A stretch of DNA of 58,653 bases from an uncultured Roseateles sp. (GCF_945956965.1 NZ_CAMFJS010000032.1:1-58653); one strand, 5' to 3'. Numbered from the stretch's first letter, positions 28,875 to 39,340 are shown. The notes: a model not told the origin generated them from the letters alone. A program made the numbers and translations.

Positions 28875-30515
28875 TCAGGACGACTTCACCGCGACATCGC
28901 TGCGCAAGCGAAAGCGTTGCAATTTGCCCGTTTCGGTGCGTGGCAATTGGTTGGTGAACTCGATGGCACGCGGGTATTTGTAAGGCGCCAGTTGCGCCTT
29001 CACAAAGTCCTGCAAGGTCTTGACCATCTCGGCGTTGGCCGACTGACCTGAGCGCAAGACCACAAAAGCCTTGACGATCTGCCCCCGCGCTTCATCTGCC
29101 TGCCCCACCACACCACATTCCGCCACGGCCGGGTGCAATAAGAGGGCTGCTTCCACCTCCGGCCCGGCGATGTTGTAGCCCCCGGAGATGATCATGTCAT
29201 CGGTGCGGGACTGGTAGACGAAGTAACCCTCATCGCCCACCAAATACGCGTCCCCCGTCAGGTTCCAACCCTTGAGCACATAGTTGGCTTGGCGCGGGTC
29301 AGCCAGGTAGCGGCAGCCCGTCGGCCCCTTGACCGCCAGGCGGCCGATTTGGCCGGGCGGCAAGACCTGACCCTCATCGTCCAGCACGCAAGCCCGGTAG
29401 CCCGGCACCGGCTTGCCGGTCGCGCCCGGCTTGGCCGTGGACTCCTCGTGCGAGATGAAGATGTGCAGCAACTCGGTGGCGCCAATGCCGTCAATCAACT
29501 CGATGCCGCTGGCGTCTTTCCACAAGGCCCGGGTGGCCGCCGGCAGCGCCTCGCCAGCGCTGACGCATTTGCGCAAGCTGCTGACATCATGCTGGGGCAG
29601 TTGCGGCGCCATCACCCGGTAAGAGGTGGGCGCGGTGAAGCACACGGTGGCGCGGTACTTGGCAATGGCGGGCAACAAGGCGTCCGGCGTGGCCTTTTCC
29701 AGCAGCACGGCAGAAGCCCCCACCGTCATCGGGAAAAGCAGCAAGCCCCCCAAGCCAAAGGTGAAGGCCAAGGGCGGGCTGCCGATGAAGACATCATCCG
29801 GCTGAGGCTTGAGCACATGCGGCGGCCAGCAGCGGCAGATCGCCATCACATCGCGATGAAAATGCATGCAGCCCTTGGGCTTGCCGGTGGTGCCGGAGGT
29901 GAAGGCGATCAGGCAGCAGTCGTCAGCCGCGGTATCCACATTGCTGAACTCGGCGGGCTTGGTGGCGGCGATGGCTTCCAGGTTGTCCGTCCCTTCTTCG
30001 GAGCTGCAATTGAACAGCCGGATCTCGCGCAGGGTCGGGCATTGCACTTGCGCGGCGCGCAACTCATCGATCAAGCGGGCATCGCACAAGGCATGGCTGA
30101 CCTCGGCCTTTTGAATCACCTGGCTCAACTCACCGCCACGCAACATGGGCATGGTGGCCACCGCAATGCCACCGGCCTTTTGCACCGCAAACCAGCAGGC
30201 GGCCATCTGCGGTGTGTTGGCGCCGCGCAGCAGCACCCGGTTGCCTGGCACGAGGCCCATGTCTTGCACCAGCACATGAGCGATGCAGTTGGCTCTTGCC
30301 TGCAGATCGGCATAAGTCCAGCGCTCACCGCGATCACCTTGCAAGCACAGGCGCTCGCCCTGGCCTTCACTCACCCAGCGGTCCAGCAATTCGCTGGCGC
30401 AGTTCAGGCGTTCGGGGAATTGCAGCTCGGGCAGCTCGAAGATCAATTCAGGCCATTGCTCGGGGGGCGGCAGATGGTCGCGGGCGAAGGTGTCGAGGTG
30501 GGCGGTGTAGGTCAT
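28875..30515 (-). CDS. 2-aminobenzoate-CoA ligase (benzoate-CoA ligase family)
   Basis: ATP-dependent AMP-forming ligase that would activate anthranilate to 2-aminobenzoyl-CoA, 546 residues, cytosolic. Motifs: AFTSGTTGKPKGCMHFHRD (phosphate loop), DGIGATELLHIF, SGGYNIAGPEVE, and the C-terminal catalytic Lys in PRTETGKLQR. Overall it fits the aerobic benzoate/2-aminobenzoate ligases. The assignment to anthranilate rests on the monooxygenase/reductase gene in the same cluster and on the divergent kynurenine genes. It begins a sub-unit after the large palindromic element and is followed by the binding-protein gene. Confidence 0.85.
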   Translation of the reverse strand: MTYTAHLDTFARDHLPPPEQWPELIFELPELQFPERLNCASELLDRWVSEGQGERLCLQGDRGERWTYADLQARANCIAHVLVQDMGLVPGNRVLLRGANTPQMAACWFAVQKAGGIAVATMPMLRGGELSQVIQKAEVSHALCDARLIDELRAAQVQCPTLREIRLFNCSSEEGTDNLEAIAATKPAEFSNVDTAADDCCLIAFTSGTTGKPKGCMHFHRDVMAICRCWPPHVLKPQPDDVFIGSPPLAFTFGLGGLLLFPMTVGASAVLLEKATPDALLPAIAKYRATVCFTAPTSYRVMAPQLPQHDVSSLRKCVSAGEALPAATRALWKDASGIELIDGIGATELLHIFISHEESTAKPGATGKPVPGYRACVLDDEGQVLPPGQIGRLAVKGPTGCRYLADPRQANYVLKGWNLTGDAYLVGDEGYFVYQSRTDDMIISGGYNIAGPEVEAALLLHPAVAECGVVGQADEARGQIVKAFVVLRSGQSANAEMVKTLQDFVKAQLAPYKYPRAIEFTNQLPRTETGKLQRFRLRSDVAVKSS

Positions 30516-30577
30516 GGCTTGGCGCTCAAGGTTTTAACTTCCGGTCGACTTGGCAAAGGCTGCGTGAGCTTGACGGC

Positions 30578-31146
30578 CCTGCGGGGATTTCGCCCCCGCA
30601 GGCGACCTTCTTTCTTGGGCGCCCAAGAAAGAAGGCAAAGAAACCGCCCCTGCTGCATGGCCCCTGCGGGGTTCGCTGCGGTACTCGGCTTCGCCTGGCC
30701 GCGCAGAACTCGCTTCGTTCGCTAACGCTCACTGCGCTCAGACAGCTGCGCGAAGTCAGTTTTTGAAGTCGCTGCGCGACGCCAGGCGAATCCTCCGTTC
30801 CTCGCCCATGCAGAAGGGGTGGCTCAGGTCTCGGCTCGCTGCGCATCGCCTCGAGTAGCGGCCAGTGCTGCCCACTCGTCGCCTGAATTGAACCGAGGCG
30901 ATGCGCAGCGAGCCGTGACGATGTTCGGCCCCATATGGCTGGGTGAGGAGCGGAAAATTCCAGGGCAGGCGCGCCAGCGCCTTCAAGTTCTAGCTTCGCG
31001 TAGCTGTCTGAACGCAGCGAGCGCCAGCGAGCGAAGTGAGTTCTGCGCGAGCCCTGGAATTTGAGCACCGCAACGGACCCCGAAGGGGCCAGACATCTGG
31101 GTCGCCTTTCTTTGCTTACTTTCTTTGGCGAAGCAAAGAAAGTAAG
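30578..31146. repeat. Large imperfect palindromic element (about 570 bp)
   Basis: The 30516-31214 gap is filled by two diverged inverted copies of one sequence meeting near 30873. The centre has perfect 21-base arms (30833-30853 and 30894-30914). Further out, 30702-30780 and 30965-31050 match in inverse orientation (GCAGAACTC, CAGACAGCT, CGCGAAG). The left copy ends with a perfect 30-base palindrome (30606-30635) and a GC hairpin (30578-30602); the right ends with a 13-bp stem (31115-31127 and 31134-31146). No transposase frame is seen. Similar elements are common between genes in Burkholderiales. Confidence 0.85.
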
Positions 31147-31214
31147 GCGGCTGCCGGGCCGCAATCCCGGCATGGGCCTGGCCACAAGCGCTTCGCAAAA
31201 TGAGCCAGACACAC

Positions 31215-32369
31215 TCATCGCAGCAAGTCCCGCCCGATGATGAGCTGCTGCACCTCGCTGGCGCCCTCGTAAATCCGCAAGGCGCGAATCTCGCGATAAA
31301 GCTGCTCCACCATCTCGCCGCTGCGCACGCCCCGGCCGCCAAAGAGCTGCACGGCGGCGTCAATCACCTGCTGCGCGCCCTCAGTCGCCATCAGCTTGGC
31401 CATGGCGGCTTCGCGCGTCACGTTCTGGCCCTGGTCACGCTGCCAGGCGGCGCGGTAGACCAGCAGCGCGGAGCTATCCACCGTGCAGGCCATGGTGGCC
31501 AGCTTGGCCTGAGTCAGCGGCAAATCCGCCAGGCGCGCGCCAAACATGGCCCGGCTCTTGGCCTGCGCCAATCCCTCTTGCAAAGCCCGGCGCGCAAAGC
31601 CCAGGGCAGCGGCCGCCACCGAGGTGCGGAACACATCGAGCGTGCGCATCGCGATCTTGAAGCCCTCACCCGCCGTGCCGATCAACTGCGATTTGGGCAC
31701 CCGACAATTCACAAAACGCAGGCGCGCCAAGGGGTGGGGAGCGATCACCTGAATGCGCTCGGCGATCTCAAAGCCGGGCGTGTCGGCATCGACGATGAAG
31801 GCGCTGATGCCTCTTGACCCCGGAGATTCCCCCGTGCGTGCAAACACGGTGTAAAAGCCTGCGATGCCACCGTTGGAGATCCAGGTTTTCTCGCCGTTGA
31901 GTACATAGGCGTCGCCGTCTTCCACCGCGCTGCATTGCATCGCCGCCACGTCCGAGCCCGCCTCGGGCTCCGACAAGGCAAAGGCCGCAAGGACCTCGCC
32001 ACTGGCCACACGCGGCAGATAACGCTCACGCTGCGCGGCGCTGCCGGCCAGCGAAATGGCGCCCGAGCCCAGGCCTTGCATCGCAAAGGCAAAGTCAGCC
32101 AGGCCGTTGTGGCGGGCCAGGGTCTCGCGCAGCAGGCAGATGGCGCGGGTGTCGATCACCTCGGCCGCGCCACCCAAGGCCTGACCGGCAATCGCATGGC
32201 GCAGCCAACCGGCCTCGCCCAGTTGCTTGACCAAGGACTGGCACTCAGCATCTACATCCGCCGCGTGGCCGGCGTGCAGATGGGCGCCGCACCAGGCGTC
32301 CAACTCGGCCGCCAACTCACGGTGAGGCGCGTCGAAGAATGGCCACTCCAGATGTTTGAGATGGGGCAT
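31215..32369 (-). CDS. Acyl-CoA dehydrogenase of the 2-aminobenzoyl-CoA cluster
   Basis: FAD enzyme of 384 residues introducing a double bond next to a CoA thioester. [34 protein letters not shown] and [19 protein letters not shown] (catalytic Glu position) are present. It lies four bases after the crotonase-fold gene and is the last gene before the palindromic element. Probably it oxidises a cyclic or ring-opened acyl-CoA in the lower pathway; the substrate is unknown. Confidence 0.85.
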   Translation of the reverse strand: MPHLKHLEWPFFDAPHRELAAELDAWCGAHLHAGHAADVDAECQSLVKQLGEAGWLRHAIAGQALGGAAEVIDTRAICLLRETLARHNGLADFAFAMQGLGSGAISLAGSAAQRERYLPRVASGEVLAAFALSEPEAGSDVAAMQCSAVEDGDAYVLNGEKTWISNGGIAGFYTVFARTGESPGSRGISAFIVDADTPGFEIAERIQVIAPHPLARLRFVNCRVPKSQLIGTAGEGFKIAMRTLDVFRTSVAAAALGFARRALQEGLAQAKSRAMFGARLADLPLTQAKLATMACTVDSSALLVYRAAWQRDQGQNVTREAAMAKLMATEGAQQVIDAAVQLFGGRGVRSGEMVEQLYREIRALRIYEGASEVQQLIIGRDLLR

Positions 32370-32372
32370 GGC

Positions 32373-33239
32373 TCAATCTCCCTTGAATGCAGGCCGCTGC
32401 TTGGCGACGAAGGCGTGATAGGCGCGCTGAAAGTCTTGCGTCATCATGCAAATGGCCTGTGCCTGCGCTTCGGACTCGATGGCCTCGTCCACGCCCATGG
32501 CCCATTCCTGATGCAGCATCTTCTTGGTCATGGCATGGCCAAAGCTGGGGCCATCGGCAATTTGTTCGGCCCAGGCCACGGCATTGCTCAACACCTCATC
32601 GGGCTCAACCAGGCGATTCAAAAAGCCCCAGCTCAAGGCCTCCTCACCACCCAGATTGCGGCCGCTGTAAAGCAAATCAGAAGCGCGGCCCTGGCCAATG
32701 ATGCGCGGCAAGAGACTGCACGCCCCCATATCGCAACCGGCCAGGCCGACGCGGCTGAACAAAAACGCGGTCTTGCTGCGGGCCGTGCCCACGCGCAGAT
32801 CCGAGGCCATGGCGATGATGGCGCCGGCGCCGGCGCAAACGCCGTCAATGGCCGAGATCACAGGCTGCGGGCAGGCCCGCATGGCCTTGACCAAGTCGCC
32901 CGTCATGCGGGTGAAGGCCAGCAGATCGGGCATGCTCATCTGGGTCAGCGGCCCGATGATTTCATGCACATCGCCGCCGGAGCAGAAGTTCTCGCCGGCG
33001 CCCTGCACGACGATGGCGCGCACCTCGTCCACATAGCTCAGCGTGCGGAACAGATCGCGCAACTCGGCATAGCTCTCGAAGGTGAGCGGGTTCTTGCGCT
33101 CGGGCCGGTTCAGGGTGATCACCCCCACCATGCCGCGCTGCTCCCAGCTGAAATGCTGGGGCGCGAAGCCTTGCAGGCTGCACTGGTTGCCGGCCAGCAG
33201 GTGGCTGTCCATGGGCTTCTTCATTGAGGTGTCGCTCAT
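32373..33239 (-). CDS. Crotonase-fold enzyme (enoyl-CoA hydratase/isomerase family), atypical active site
   Basis: CoA-thioester enzyme of 288 residues. The oxyanion-hole region [16 protein letters not shown] and the core [18 protein letters not shown] are family-typical. By eye against rat crotonase, the first catalytic Glu position is Ile (AGAGAI) and the second is Arg (FLFSR). An Asp occurs in [15 protein letters not shown], close to the Asp of the MenB/BadI-type SFDGG motif. So simple hydration is doubtful, and ring opening or another reaction is possible. The start at 33239 overlaps the MarR stop by four bases. Confidence 0.82.
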   Translation of the reverse strand: MSDTSMKKPMDSHLLAGNQCSLQGFAPQHFSWEQRGMVGVITLNRPERKNPLTFESYAELRDLFRTLSYVDEVRAIVVQGAGENFCSGGDVHEIIGPLTQMSMPDLLAFTRMTGDLVKAMRACPQPVISAIDGVCAGAGAIIAMASDLRVGTARSKTAFLFSRVGLAGCDMGACSLLPRIIGQGRASDLLYSGRNLGGEEALSWGFLNRLVEPDEVLSNAVAWAEQIADGPSFGHAMTKKMLHQEWAMGVDEAIESEAQAQAICMMTQDFQRAYHAFVAKQRPAFKGD

Positions 33240-33796
33240 CGCTTGCTCGTCCTGTCCTTGGCGCGTGGCTTGGGCGGGGTCAGGTCTTGCCCCGCGGCGT
33301 CCAGCGCGCCCAAATGTGTTTTCAATTCGGCCAGCAAGCCGTGTACTTGCGCTTGTTGCTCGGCATTCCAGCCGCCCAACAATTCCAGCACCCATTGCTC
33401 ATGGGTGCTGGCCATGCGCTTGAACTGGCGCCGGCCCTGGGGCGTGAGTTTGACGGAAAAGCTGCGCCGGTCGCTGGGATGCGGGGCGCGCAGCACCAGG
33501 CCTTCGGCCTCCAGTTGATCGGTGATGCCGGTGATATTGCCGCCGGTCACCATCAGCCGCTGCGACAACTCCCGCATGCTCAGGCCTTGCGGGTGGCGTT
33601 CCAGTTGCGCCAGCAAGTCAAAGCGCGGCAAGGTGGTCGCAAAGTCTTGCGCCAAACGCTTGCGGATCACCGCCTCGACCCGGGTGGTGCAGCTGAGCAT
33701 GCGCAGCCAGAGCCGGAGGGCTTGATGGGTTTGATGGTCCTGCCCCTGGAGGCGTGACTCCAAATCGGGGATCTCGGTGGCAGCGACGGTGCTCAC
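33236..33796 (-). CDS. MarR-family transcriptional regulator
   Basis: Winged-helix regulator of 186 residues; [26 protein letters not shown] is split here only by description: recognition helix near [15 protein letters not shown] and the wing at [19 protein letters not shown] 33796 is the likely start, since it overlaps the SDR stop as GTGA. Being inside the 2-aminobenzoyl-CoA operon suggests autoregulation, with an aryl-CoA or anthranilate as effector. A good promoter with an imperfect dyad lies upstream of the operon at 36957-36994 and is the obvious target to test. Confidence 0.85.
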   Translation of the reverse strand: MSTVAATEIPDLESRLQGQDHQTHQALRLWLRMLSCTTRVEAVIRKRLAQDFATTLPRFDLLAQLERHPQGLSMRELSQRLMVTGGNITGITDQLEAEGLVLRAPHPSDRRSFSVKLTPQGRRQFKRMASTHEQWVLELLGGWNAEQQAQVHGLLAELKTHLGALDAAGQDLTPPKPRAKDRTSKR

Positions 33797-34590
33797 ATCA
33801 ACTCTCCCCCGCACACAGCGACCGACTGCCCATTCATCGCACCAGCGGCGGGCCGCGCGAGCCACAACACGGCATCGGCCACTTCGGCAGGCTGCACCAG
33901 GCGGCCCTGCGGATTGCTTGCGGCAAAGCCGGCCAGGGCTTGCTCGGCCGTGCGGCCGGTCTTTTGCACCAAGGTGTCGACGGCGCGGCTGATGATGTCG
34001 GTTTCGGTATAGCCCGGGCATACCGCATTGACAGTGATACCGCGCTGCGCCACTTCCAGCGCCAGGGCGCGGGTCAAGCCCAGCACGCCATGCTTGGCCG
34101 CGCAGTAGGCCGCCACATAAGGGTAGCCCGTCAGCGCAGCCGTGCTGGCGACATTGATGATGCGGCCAAAGCCCTGCTCCAGCATCGCGGGCAAGACCTC
34201 GCGGCTGCACAGAAAAGTGCCGGTCAGGTTGACATTCAGCATGGTCTGCCAAAGGTCCAGGCTGCTGCGCTGCAGAGGCGCGGTTTGAACCTGGCCGGCG
34301 TTATTGACCAAAATGGCCGCTGGCCCGAAGGCCCCCTGGCTCAGGGCGCCGAAGGCCTGCTGGACGCTGGCCTCTTCGCTCACATCCACGGTTTGCAGCG
34401 CCAAGCGGCCGGGAGCTTGCAGGGATGTGGCTTGCGCTTCCAAACGTTCCAGACTGCGACCCATCAAGGTGACATTGGCGCCAGCCGCCAGCAAGGCCTG
34501 GGCGATGGCCGCCCCGATGCCACTGCCGCCGCCAGTGACGACGGCGTGCTTGCCGTGCAGAACAGCTTCGCTCATACCTGCCTCACTCAT
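33793..34590 (-). CDS. Short-chain dehydrogenase/reductase of the 2-aminobenzoyl-CoA cluster
   Basis: NAD(P)-dependent oxidoreductase of 265 residues: cofactor motif [18 protein letters not shown], and the catalytic pair in YCAAKHG (YxxxK) with Ser in [10 protein letters not shown]. Start and stop overlap their neighbours by four bases each, so it is coupled to the monooxygenase/reductase upstream. It probably acts on a hydroxyl or keto group of the reduced ring CoA thioester. The precise substrate is unknown. Confidence 0.86.
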   Translation of the reverse strand: MSEAGMSEAVLHGKHAVVTGGGSGIGAAIAQALLAAGANVTLMGRSLERLEAQATSLQAPGRLALQTVDVSEEASVQQAFGALSQGAFGPAAILVNNAGQVQTAPLQRSSLDLWQTMLNVNLTGTFLCSREVLPAMLEQGFGRIINVASTAALTGYPYVAAYCAAKHGVLGLTRALALEVAQRGITVNAVCPGYTETDIISRAVDTLVQKTGRTAEQALAGFAASNPQGRLVQPAEVADAVLWLARPAAGAMNGQSVAVCGGELM

Positions 34591-36932
34591 ACGCCCAGCG
34601 CCTTCAAATCCTGCGCCTGTGCGGCGGCGCCCTGGGTGCGCTGGCGCTCAAACTCGCGCTCCAGCTGCTGCTTGCCAGCCAAGTAGGGCTGCGGCCAGGC
34701 CAGCCCGACCGGGCCGGTGTAGCCGATGCGCGCGGCTTCGGTCAGCGTCCAGGCCGGGTTGGCCAGATGCGGGCGGGCCACGGCGCACAAGTCCGCCCGG
34801 CCGGCCGCGATGATGCTGTTGACATGGTCGGCCTCGGAAATGCCGCCCACCGCCATGGTCGGGATGCCGACGCGGTTGCGAATGCTCTCGGCGAAAGGGG
34901 TTTGCCACATGCGGCCGTAGACCGGCCTTTCCTGCTTGCTGACCTGGCCGGAGGACACGTCGATCAGGTCTGCGCCGGCTGCCTTGAAGGCTGCGGCGAT
35001 CTCCACCGCATCTTCGGGCGTGGTGCCGCCGGCCACCCAGTCATTCGCAGAGATGCGCACCGACATAGGCCGATCCGCCGGCCACAAGGCCCGCATGGCG
35101 GCAAACACTTCGAGCGGGAAGCGCAGGCGATTGGCTAGGCTGCCGCCGTAGTCGTCCTCGCGCTGGTTCGTCAGCGGCGAGATGAAGCTCGAGAGCAAAT
35201 AGCCGTGGGCGCAATGCAGCTCCAGCCAATCAAAACCAGCGGCGACGGCGCGGCGGGTGGCGGCACAGAAATCGGCCTTGACTTGGGCCATCTCGGCAAA
35301 GCTGATGGCGCGCGCGGTCTGGCTCACGCCCACCAGATACTGCTGGCTGGAGGCGGACACCAGCGGCCAGTTGCCCTCAAGCAGAGGCTGATCGGTACCC
35401 TCCCAACCCACACGGGTCGAGCCCTTGGGTCCAGCATGACCCAGCTGCATCGCAATCTTGGCGCTGCTGTGTTGGTGCACGAACGTGACGATGCGGGCCC
35501 AGGCTTCGCCTTGCGCATCGGTATAGAGACCGGGGCAACCGGGCGTGATGCGGGCATCAGCCGATGTGCACGTCATTTCGGCAAACACCAGGCCCGCGCC
35601 GCCCAGGGCGCGCGCGCCCAAGTGGGCCAAGTGGTAGTCGCCGGGCAGGCCGTCCACGCAGCTGTACTGCGCCATGGGCGACACCACCACGCGGTTTTTC
35701 AAGGTCAAGCCGCGCAGGGTGAAAGGGGTGAACATGGGCGGCACGGCCGCATGCTCGGGTGCCAGTCCTGCCCGCTCACCCAGCCATTGCTCAAAGCCAC
35801 GCACATAGCTGGGATCGCGCTGGCGCAGGTTCTCGTGCGAAATGCGTTGCGAGCGGGTCAGCAAGGAATAGGCAAACTGCTCCGGCGCCAGGTGGGCATG
35901 GCGGGCAACGTTCTCAAACCACTCGGTGGAATTACGCGCCGCATTCTGGATGCGCAGCACCTCAATGCTGCGGCTGGCTTGGTACTGCGCCAGGGCGGTA
36001 GGCAAATCGGACTCATGGGCGGCGATGTCTTGCGCCAGCGCAATCGCATCTTCCAGCGCCAGCTTGGTACCCGAGCCGATGGAGAAATGGGCCGTGTGCG
36101 CCGCATCGCCCATCAAGACCACCGGTGTGCCATGGGCGTTGACATGCACCCACTGCTTGCACACCACACGTGGGAAGCGAATCCACTGGGCAGAGCCGCG
36201 CAGATGGGCGGCGTTGGAGCGCAGCGAGTGGCCGTCCAGCACCTTGGCAAACAAGCGCTCGCAAAAGGCGATGCCCTCTTCCTTGCTCATGGCCTCGATG
36301 CCGGCGGCCTGCCAGACCGACTCCGGAGCCTCGACGATGAAGGTCGAGGTGTGCTCATCAAAGCGGTAGGCATGGGCCTGGAACCAGCCCCATTCGGTTT
36401 GCTGGAAATCGAAAGTAAAAGCCTCGAACAAGCGGCTGGTGCCCAGCCAGACAAAGCGGCATTGGCGCAGGTCGATGTCAGGCTGATAGGTGGCGGCGTA
36501 CTTCTGGCGCAGGCGGCTGTTCAGGCCATCGGCGGCGATGATGAGATCGGCCTCAATCTCCCCGTCGTCCGGCACATCGGACTCGAAGCGCAAGTCCACG
36601 CCCAGCTCCACGCAACGCGCTTGCAGAATCTGCAGCAATTGCATGCGGCCGATGCCGCAAAAGCCGTGGCCGCCGGAGCGCATGGTGCGCCCCTGCACAT
36701 GCACCTCGATATCGTCCCAGTGATTGAAGGCCTGCAGGATGGCGTCGGCCGTTTTGGCATCGGCCTCACGCATGGCGCCGAGTGTTTGGTCCGAGAACAC
36801 CACGCCCCAACCGAAGGTGTCGCCGGGCTTGTTGCGCTCCAGCACGGTGATCTGGTGACTGGGGTTTTGCTGCTTCATCAGCAAGGCGAAATACAGGCCA
36901 GCCGGGCCTCCACCAATGCAGCAAATGCGCAT
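34587..36932 (-). CDS. Bifunctional 2-aminobenzoyl-CoA monooxygenase/reductase (salicylyl-CoA hydroxylase-like fusion)
   Basis: A 781-residue two-flavin fusion. Residues 1-390 are an FAD monooxygenase ([38 protein letters not shown]). From about 396 it is an old-yellow-enzyme-like NADH:flavin oxidoreductase ([32 protein letters not shown]). The closest known enzymes are 2-aminobenzoyl-CoA monooxygenase/reductase, which hydroxylates and then reduces the ring to 2-amino-5-oxocyclohex-1-enecarboxyl-CoA, and salicylyl-CoA 5-hydroxylases. The anthranilate-producing genes nearby favour the former. It is first in its operon, with GAGGAG before the ATG. Confidence 0.87.
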   Translation of the reverse strand: MRICCIGGGPAGLYFALLMKQQNPSHQITVLERNKPGDTFGWGVVFSDQTLGAMREADAKTADAILQAFNHWDDIEVHVQGRTMRSGGHGFCGIGRMQLLQILQARCVELGVDLRFESDVPDDGEIEADLIIAADGLNSRLRQKYAATYQPDIDLRQCRFVWLGTSRLFEAFTFDFQQTEWGWFQAHAYRFDEHTSTFIVEAPESVWQAAGIEAMSKEEGIAFCERLFAKVLDGHSLRSNAAHLRGSAQWIRFPRVVCKQWVHVNAHGTPVVLMGDAAHTAHFSIGSGTKLALEDAIALAQDIAAHESDLPTALAQYQASRSIEVLRIQNAARNSTEWFENVARHAHLAPEQFAYSLLTRSQRISHENLRQRDPSYVRGFEQWLGERAGLAPEHAAVPPMFTPFTLRGLTLKNRVVVSPMAQYSCVDGLPGDYHLAHLGARALGGAGLVFAEMTCTSADARITPGCPGLYTDAQGEAWARIVTFVHQHSSAKIAMQLGHAGPKGSTRVGWEGTDQPLLEGNWPLVSASSQQYLVGVSQTARAISFAEMAQVKADFCAATRRAVAAGFDWLELHCAHGYLLSSFISPLTNQREDDYGGSLANRLRFPLEVFAAMRALWPADRPMSVRISANDWVAGGTTPEDAVEIAAAFKAAGADLIDVSSGQVSKQERPVYGRMWQTPFAESIRNRVGIPTMAVGGISEADHVNSIIAAGRADLCAVARPHLANPAWTLTEAARIGYTGPVGLAWPQPYLAGKQQLEREFERQRTQGAAAQAQDLKALGV

Positions 36933-36956
36933 ATCAAATCTCCTCGGGTTGATCGC

Positions 36957-36994
36957 ACTTTAGGCATGGATAGTTGAGGTGTCAATCAATTAAT
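36957..36994 (-). promoter_or_regulatory. Sigma-70 promoter of the 2-aminobenzoyl-CoA operon with candidate MarR dyad
   Basis: Minus-strand TTGACA (36980-36985) and TAAAGT (36957-36962) are separated by exactly 17 bases, a near-consensus promoter whose transcript would start near 36950, 18 bases before the ATG. The imperfect dyad ATCAATTAAT (36985-36994) abuts the -35 box. The rest of the divergent 36933-37360 gap holds the kyn leader described separately. Confidence 0.65.
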
Positions 36995-37240
36995 CGTGCT
37001 TGTGCATGGGACTTTCCCGCAGCGAAAATGCGTCGCACACTTGTTGCTTGCTTGTTGGGATTAACCGACACCACGCCCCGCCACGCCTTGTTAAGGTGCC
37101 GACCGTTCGAGCCAAGGGAGACTGATCCTAGATCCGGCAGTTGACCGCTTGTTTTGACTTGGGAACCTCAATGCCTGCTACCTTTGCTTCGATCAAATCC
37201 CTTCACCATTGGGATGACAGCGCTACGCACCCGCTTGGCT

Positions 37241-37326
37241 CGCGAGGAGGCCCGCAGTCTGCGTTGCTTCTCCTCGCGGGCAGTAGCCCACATCGTCGGC
37301 GCGCCTTGCCCGCGTGCCTCCTCGCG
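37241..37326 (+). promoter_or_regulatory. Structured leader of kynB with two competing stems
   Basis: CGCGAGGAGG (37241-37250) can pair with CTCCTCGCG at 37270-37278 (nine bases) or with CCTCCTCGCG at 37317-37326 (ten bases). The two foldings exclude each other, and the second ends 34 bases before the kynB start. This could be an attenuator-like leader, or simply a degraded repeat. No tryptophan-rich leader peptide is evident. Confidence 0.4.
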
Positions 37327-37360
37327 ACCCCTTCGGGCGCGTCCAACTGCCAAATCTAGG

Positions 37361-38014
37361 ATGATGAACAAGCCAGCAACACCAACACAGGCGCGACGCC
37401 TCTGGGATATTTCGCCCCTGGTGTCGCCGCAGTCGCCGATCTTTCCGGGTGACGAGCCGTACTCACTGCGCTGGACTGCCCAGCTCTCGCCCGAGTGCCC
37501 GGTCAACCTCAGCGCCATCACGATGTCGCCCCATGTGGGCGCGCATGCGGACGCGCCGCTGCACTATGCGAACGGCGCGGCCAGCGCGGCCGAAGTGGAT
37601 CTGGCGGCATATCTGGGCCCATGCCGAGTCATCCACGCCATTGATTGCGGCCCCTTGATTCGCATCGAGCATTTGCAGCACGCAGCCAAAGACTTGCCCG
37701 CACGCGTGCTGGTGCGCTGCTGCGAGCGCGCAGACACGCAATGGAACCCCGAGTTCAGCGCCTTCGCCCCCGAGACCGTGGCCTGGTTGGCCGCGCAGGG
37801 CGTGCAGCTGATCGGCCTGGACACGCCCTCGGTGGACCCGGCCAGCAGCAAGAGCCTGGACAGCCACCAGCAACTGCTGGCCCTGAATCTGCGGGTGCTG
37901 GAGAACCTGGTGCTGGACGAGGTCGCTGAAGGCGACTACGAATTGATTGCCCTCCCCCTCAAACTAGCCGGGGCCTGCGCCTCGCCGGTGCGCGCCATCT
38001 TGCGCGAACTTTGA
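37361..38014 (+). CDS. kynB: Arylformamidase (kynurenine formamidase) KynB
   Basis: Metal-dependent hydrolase converting N-formylkynurenine to kynurenine, 217 residues, cytosolic. The metal-site motif SPHVGAHADAPLHY (HxGxHxD) and the end PLKLAGACASPVRAIL are characteristic of KynB. The start is uncertain: ATG at 37361 and 37364 both follow TCTAGG closely, and neither has a good ribosome site. An upstream in-frame extension from 37154 has no conserved sequence. It is 15 bases before kynU in a three-gene operon. Confidence 0.92.
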   Translation: MMNKPATPTQARRLWDISPLVSPQSPIFPGDEPYSLRWTAQLSPECPVNLSAITMSPHVGAHADAPLHYANGAASAAEVDLAAYLGPCRVIHAIDCGPLIRIEHLQHAAKDLPARVLVRCCERADTQWNPEFSAFAPETVAWLAAQGVQLIGLDTPSVDPASSKSLDSHQQLLALNLRVLENLVLDEVAEGDYELIALPLKLAGACASPVRAILREL

Positions 38015-38029
38015 TCACAAGGAAGACCC

Positions 38030-39340
38030 ATGAACACGAGCAATATCAGCCGGCAAGACTGCCTGGCACGTGACCAAGCCGACCCCTTGCGCGGGCTCAA
38101 GGACCAGTTCGAGCTGCCCGCCGGCGTGATCTATCTGGACGGCAACTCGCTGGGCGTGCTGCCGCGCGCCACGCTGGGCCGGGTGCAGCAGGTGATCAGC
38201 CAGGAATGGGGTCAGGGCTTGATCAAGAGCTGGAATGACGCTGGCTGGATCGACCTGCCCGAGCGCATCGGCAACAAGATCGGCCGCCTGATCGGCGCCA
38301 AGCCGGGCGAGACCATCGTGGCCGACTCGACCTCGCTGAATCTGTACAAAGTGCTGTCCGCCGCGCTGACCCTGCAGCGCGAGGCCGATCCGGCGCGCAC
38401 GGTGATCGTGTCCGAGCGCAGCAATTTCCCCACCGACCTCTACATTGCCCAAAGCCTGGCCCAGCAGCATGGCGCCCGCCTGCACTTGGTCGACGATGTG
38501 GCGGAGATTCCCGCCCTGCTGAACAAGGATTTAGCCGTGCTGATGCTCACGCAAGTGAACTACCGCACGGGCTACCAACACAATATGGGCACGCTGACCG
38601 CCGCCACCCACGCGGCGGGCGGCTTGACGGTGTGGGACCTGGCGCATTCGGCCGGCGCGGTGCCGGTGGACCTGAATGCAGCGAACGCCGACTTCGCCAT
38701 CGGCTGCGGCTACAAATACCTCAACGGTGGCCCCGGCGCGCCCTCGTTTGCCTGGGTCAACCCACGCTGGGCCGAGCGGGCGCAGCAGCCCCTGGTCGGC
38801 TGGTTGGGCCACGCCGCGCCCTTCCAGTTCAGCACCGACTACCAGCCTGCTGCCGGCATCAAGCGCTTTGTCTGCGGCACGCCCGCGCTCTTGTCCATGT
38901 CTGCCCTGGAATGCGGCGTGGACACCTTGCTGGCCGCCGAGCAGTTTGGCGGCATGGCGGCGCTGCGCAGCAAGTCCGTGGCGCTGACCGAGTTGTTCAT
39001 CGCACTGGCCGAGGCGCGCTGCGGCGAGCTGGGCGTGCGCCTGGCCTCGCCGCGCGAAGCCCAGCTGCGCGGCAGCCAGGTGTGCCTGAGCCTGGACGCG
39101 CCGCTGGAACATGCAGGCTACGCCGTGGTGCAAGCCTTGATCGCCCGCGGCGTGATCGGCGACTTCCGCGCCGGCGACCCACAGCGCCTGGACGCCGTGC
39201 CGCACATCTTGCGCTTCGGCTTCACGCCGGCCTACATCGGCTTCACCGATGTGTTTGACGCCATCGAACATCTCCGCGAGGTGCTCAGCACCCAGCAATG
39301 GCAAGAACCCCGCTTCGCCCAGAAAGGCAAGGTCACATGA
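38030..39340 (+). CDS. kynU: Kynureninase KynU
   Basis: PLP enzyme splitting kynurenine into anthranilate and alanine, 436 residues, cytosolic. The PLP Lys is Lys229 in [29 protein letters not shown] and [15 protein letters not shown] are family motifs. AAGGAAG precedes the ATG. Its stop overlaps the kynA start by four bases. Anthranilate made here should feed the divergent CoA-dependent operon. Confidence 0.95.
   Translation: MNTSNISRQDCLARDQADPLRGLKDQFELPAGVIYLDGNSLGVLPRATLGRVQQVISQEWGQGLIKSWNDAGWIDLPERIGNKIGRLIGAKPGETIVADSTSLNLYKVLSAALTLQREADPARTVIVSERSNFPTDLYIAQSLAQQHGARLHLVDDVAEIPALLNKDLAVLMLTQVNYRTGYQHNMGTLTAATHAAGGLTVWDLAHSAGAVPVDLNAANADFAIGCGYKYLNGGPGAPSFAWVNPRWAERAQQPLVGWLGHAAPFQFSTDYQPAAGIKRFVCGTPALLSMSALECGVDTLLAAEQFGGMAALRSKSVALTELFIALAEARCGELGVRLASPREAQLRGSQVCLSLDAPLEHAGYAVVQALIARGVIGDFRAGDPQRLDAVPHILRFGFTPAYIGFTDVFDAIEHLREVLSTQQWQEPRFAQKGKVT

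Noticed and set aside
30578-31146. Possible insertion sequence
   Set aside because: No transposase-like frame on either strand and no clear target duplication; described as a palindromic repeat instead.
37154-37360. N-terminal extension of KynB of about 69 residues
   Set aside because: The added sequence is not family-like and comes from the structured leader; KynB normally starts near the ATG at 37361.
37141-37360. Tryptophan leader peptide for attenuation
   Set aside because: Short frames in the leader have at most one Trp codon, with no Trp run before a terminator.
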